Assembly: GCA_031291335.1 (NCBI GenBank)
Contig: JARLJF010000056.1
Span: 1-64,000 of the forward strand
Source: Pandoraea sp.
Lineage (GTDB): Bacteria > Pseudomonadota > Gammaproteobacteria > Burkholderiales > Burkholderiaceae
Length of the DNA stretch: 64,000 nucleotides
Direction of reading: 5' to 3'
The translations under genes and the position numbers were made by a program. Shown piece by piece: positions 61,356 through 64,000 of this stretch (positions within the stretch are counted from its first letter, which is position 1; each line of letters begins with the position of its first letter). Below the pieces are notes generated by a model. It made no database searches and was not told the origin of the DNA. It saw only the letters and a list, made by a program, of their open reading frames with translations.

Positions 61356-64000
61356 ATGCAACAAGCTCTCACGCTCAGCGAGCGACTGATTGCGGTGCTT
61401 GGCGCGCGCCTTGGCCTGCGCTTTTTCCGTCGCCGCGACATGCTCGAAACCCTCGATGCGCCGGCGCATGGCCACGAGGCACCGCCCGGTCTCGTCGACG
61501 CCGCCCGCGACGCCGGCCCGGATCTGCTCGCACGGCTGAGCACTACCCGCGACGGCCTCTCCGACGATGAAGCCGCGACCGTGCGTGCCCGTGTCGGCGC
61601 CAACGAAGTCGAGCACGAGAAGCCGTTGCCCTGGTGGCGGCACCTGTTCAACTGCTACCGCAATCCGTTCAACCTGCTGCTCTCGGCACTGGCCGCTGTG
61701 TCATACGCGACCGACGACACCGAGGGAACGATCATCATCGCGTCGATGGTGATCATTTCCACGGTGTTGCGATTTGTGCAGGAAGCGCGTTCGAACAAGG
61801 CTGCCGAAAAGCTCAAGGCGATGGTGAGCACGACGGCCACGGTGTTGCGTCGTGAGGTGCTGGGCAATGGCGGCGCCGAGGCGGACAACGTGCGCCGACT
61901 GGGTCGCATGGGCCGCGAAATGCCGTTGGCCGAACTCGTACCGGGCGACATCGTGCTGCTCGCGGCAGGCGACATGATTCCGGCGGATGTGCGCATTCTC
62001 GCGGCCAAGGACTTGTTCATCTCGCAGTCGGCACTCACGGGTGAGGCGCTGCCCGTTGAGAAATTCGCCCATGCGTGCGAGTCCGGCGGGAACAACCCGC
62101 TCGCGTACGACAACCTCGCCTTCATGGGGACGAACGTCGTTAGCGGCTCGGCCACGGCGGTCGTGGTGGCGACCGGGGCGCGCACGTTCTTCGGCTCGCT
62201 CGCACAACGCGTCACGGCGCTGCAACCGACGGTGACGTCGTTCCAGCAGGGCGTGAACCGCGTATCTTGGGTGCTGATCCGCTTCATGCTGGTCATGACA
62301 CCCATCGTGTTGCTCATCAACGGCTTCACCAAGCACGACTGGCTCGAAGCCTCGCTTTTCGCGCTGTCGGTGGCGGTCGGCCTCACGCCTGAAATGCTGC
62401 CGATGATCGTGACGGCCACGCTTGCCAAGGGCGCGGTCGTGCTTTCGCGCAAGAAGGTGATCGTCAAGCGGCTCGATGCGATCCAGAACTTCGGCGCGAT
62501 GGACGTGCTGTGCACGGACAAGACCGGCACGCTGACGCAGGACAAGATCTGTCTCGAGCGTCATACCGATGTCTGGGGCCACGCCTCGGAAGATGTGCTC
62601 GAGTACGCCTATCTCAACAGCTTCTACCAGACTGGCCTGAAGAACCTGCTCGACGTGGCCGTGCTCGATCACGCGGAGCTGCATCAGCGTCTGGACGTGG
62701 TCAATCGGTACCGCAAGATCGACGAGATTCCGTTCGACTTCCAGCGCCGTCGCATGTCGGTGGTTGTCAGCGAAGACGGCACGCACCACGAGCTGATCTG
62801 CAAGGGCGCGGTGGAAGAGGTGATGGCGGTGTGCGAGCGCGTGCAGCATGGCGCGAATGTCGAGCCGCTTACGCCTGACGTGCTGGCCCGCCTGCGTCGC
62901 GTGACGGCCGATCTGAATGCCGAGGGGTTGCGCGTGGTGGCGGTGGCGACGCGTCATTTGCCGCCGGTGCGTGACAACTACAGCATTGCGGATGAGAGCG
63001 AACTCATCCTCGTGGGATACATCGCGTTTCTCGATCCGCCCAAGGAGTCGACGGCGCCTGCATTGAAGGCGCTTGCGGCGTCGGGGGTCGACGTCAAGGT
63101 GCTCACGGGCGACAACGATCTCGTCACGGCCAAGGTCTGTCGTGAAGTGGGCCTGAAGGTGGATGGCTGTGTGCTGGGCGACGACATCGAGACGATGAGT
63201 GACGCCGAACTGGCGCAGACGGTCGAGCGTGCCAACGTGTTCGCGAAGCTCACGCCCGCCCACAAGGAGCGGCTTGTGCGCATGCTGCGCGCGAACGGTC
63301 ACGTGGTCGGCTTCATGGGCGATGGCATCAACGATGCGCCGGCCCTGCGCGCGGCCGATATCGGGATTTCGGTAGACACGGCGGTGGACATTGCGAAAGA
63401 GGCGGCCGATCTGATCCTGCTGGAGAAGAGTCTGATGGTGCTCGAGCAGGGCGTGATCGAAGGACGTCGTACGTTCGCGAACATGCTCAAGTACATCAAG
63501 ATGACGGCCAGCTCGAACTTCGGCAACGTCTTCTCGGTGTTGATTGCGAGTGCGTTTTTGCCGTTCCTGCCGATGTTGCCGCTGCAATTGCTCACGCAGA
63601 ACCTGCTCTACGATCTGTCGCAGACGACGATTCCGTTCGACAACGTCGATGACGAGCAACTGACGCGCCCGCAACGCTGGAACCCGGCGGATCTGTCGCG
63701 CTTCATGGTGTTCTTCGGCCCGATCAGCTCGATTTTCGACGTGCTGACGTTCCTGGCGATGTGGCATTTGTTCGGGGCGAACAGCGCCGAGCACCAGACG
63801 CTCTTCCAATCGGGTTGGTTTGTCGAAGGGTTGCTGTCACAGACGCTGATCGTGCACCTGATCCGCACGCGCCGCGTGCCGTTCGTGCAGAGCCGTGCCG
63901 CGTGGCCGTTGCTGCTGATGACGGGGGCGGTGATGCTGATTGGCCTGATGCTGCCGATGTCGCCGTTCGCGGACACGTTCAAGATGCAGGCGCTGCCGCT
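61356..64000 (+). CDS. mgtA: Magnesium-translocating P-type ATPase (MgtA/MgtB), partial at window end
   Basis: 881 codons are present and the frame is still open at the window end. The protein has a cytoplasmic N-terminal segment, membrane segments from about residue 105, and an actuator domain with SALTGEALPVEK. The phosphorylated Asp388 lies in CTDKTGTLTQD, and the hinge is MGDGINDAPALRAADIGIS (GDGINDAP at about 655). PEMLPMIV in the fourth membrane segment is typical of type IIIB Mg2+ importers. I use the ATG at 61356 (AGGA 8-9 bp upstream); an ATG at 61347 is in frame. A leader of about 650 nt with two small frames precedes it. Confidence 0.95.
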   Translation, partial: MQQALTLSERLIAVLGARLGLRFFRRRDMLETLDAPAHGHEAPPGLVDAARDAGPDLLARLSTTRDGLSDDEAATVRARVGANEVEHEKPLPWWRHLFNCYRNPFNLLLSALAAVSYATDDTEGTIIIASMVIISTVLRFVQEARSNKAAEKLKAMVSTTATVLRREVLGNGGAEADNVRRLGRMGREMPLAELVPGDIVLLAAGDMIPADVRILAAKDLFISQSALTGEALPVEKFAHACESGGNNPLAYDNLAFMGTNVVSGSATAVVVATGARTFFGSLAQRVTALQPTVTSFQQGVNRVSWVLIRFMLVMTPIVLLINGFTKHDWLEASLFALSVAVGLTPEMLPMIVTATLAKGAVVLSRKKVIVKRLDAIQNFGAMDVLCTDKTGTLTQDKICLERHTDVWGHASEDVLEYAYLNSFYQTGLKNLLDVAVLDHAELHQRLDVVNRYRKIDEIPFDFQRRRMSVVVSEDGTHHELICKGAVEEVMAVCERVQHGANVEPLTPDVLARLRRVTADLNAEGLRVVAVATRHLPPVRDNYSIADESELILVGYIAFLDPPKESTAPALKALAASGVDVKVLTGDNDLVTAKVCREVGLKVDGCVLGDDIETMSDAELAQTVERANVFAKLTPAHKERLVRMLRANGHVVGFMGDGINDAPALRAADIGISVDTAVDIAKEAADLILLEKSLMVLEQGVIEGRRTFANMLKYIKMTASSNFGNVFSVLIASAFLPFLPMLPLQLLTQNLLYDLSQTTIPFDNVDDEQLTRPQRWNPADLSRFMVFFGPISSIFDVLTFLAMWHLFGANSAEHQTLFQSGWFVEGLLSQTLIVHLIRTRRVPFVQSRAAWPLLLMTGAVMLIGLMLPMSPFADTFKMQALP

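Overview
The window is GC-rich and densely coded, with the gene content of a betaproteobacterium of the Burkholderiaceae. Pandoraea or a close Burkholderia relative is my best guess, from the style of its porin, Liv transporter, rib/nusB block, PXPV and Cys-repeat envelope proteins and DUF1328 genes; this is inference, because no rRNA or tRNA gene is visible. I see no insertion sequence, prophage or CRISPR array.

Layout. (1) 1-7738: the edge of a flagellar locus. The tail of a flagellin-like gene is followed on the minus strand by fliM-fliN-fliP-fliQ-fliR-flhB-flhA and a GNAT acetyltransferase, with fliE divergent. FliM lacks the usual N-terminal CheY-binding peptide, which suggests a second, lateral-type flagellum. 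(2) 7818-12300: a four-gene operon, outer-membrane porin, ABC ATPase, binding protein, fused permease, with overlapping or near-touching genes. (3) 12496-22452: an RstB/RstA-like two-component pair divergent from mipA, a thioester-reductase-like SDR, a TSUP permease/PfkB kinase/LysR group, a second LysR gene, and a cytoplasmic chemoreceptor. (4) 22552-28805: an envelope and stress block with a PXPV protein, a Cys-repeat protein, entericidin, CsbD, a CHASE3 histidine kinase, two DUF1328 proteins, a ferritin-like protein, a NarL-type regulator and a lone receiver. (5) 29156-34019: metNIQ and an EAL-CBS-GGDEF protein. (6) 34260-41243: an APC amino-acid permease, gabD, ubiD, and a lytic transglycosylase behind a long, heavily structured 5' leader.

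(7) 41448-59158: a conserved chromosomal stretch (aminotransferase, nusB, ribH, ribBX-like gene ... ribD, two TPM proteins, lemA, hemL). It appears to be split by about 9.5 kb of accessory genes: an ArsR/SRPBCC pair, a complete livKHMGF operon, and a LysR regulator with a three-gene fragment of the catechol meta-cleavage lower pathway. No ribE is present. (8) 59293-64000: rnk, a PAP2 phosphatase, and an mgtA-type Mg2+ P-type ATPase that runs off the end.

The best candidates for undescribed biology are two long leaders. The mgtA leader (about 60700-61355) carries a 20-codon Ser-rich reading frame behind a perfect Shine-Dalgarno sequence, a hairpin that swallows that frame's stop codon, a second 61-codon frame, and a 13-bp hairpin just before mgtA. 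The transglycosylase leader (about 39850-40187) can fold into at least five hairpins, including a three-way junction. Smaller signals are a leaderless ArsR promoter/operator, a four-copy 11-bp tandem repeat upstream of gabD, and two large inverted repeats flanking the APC permease.
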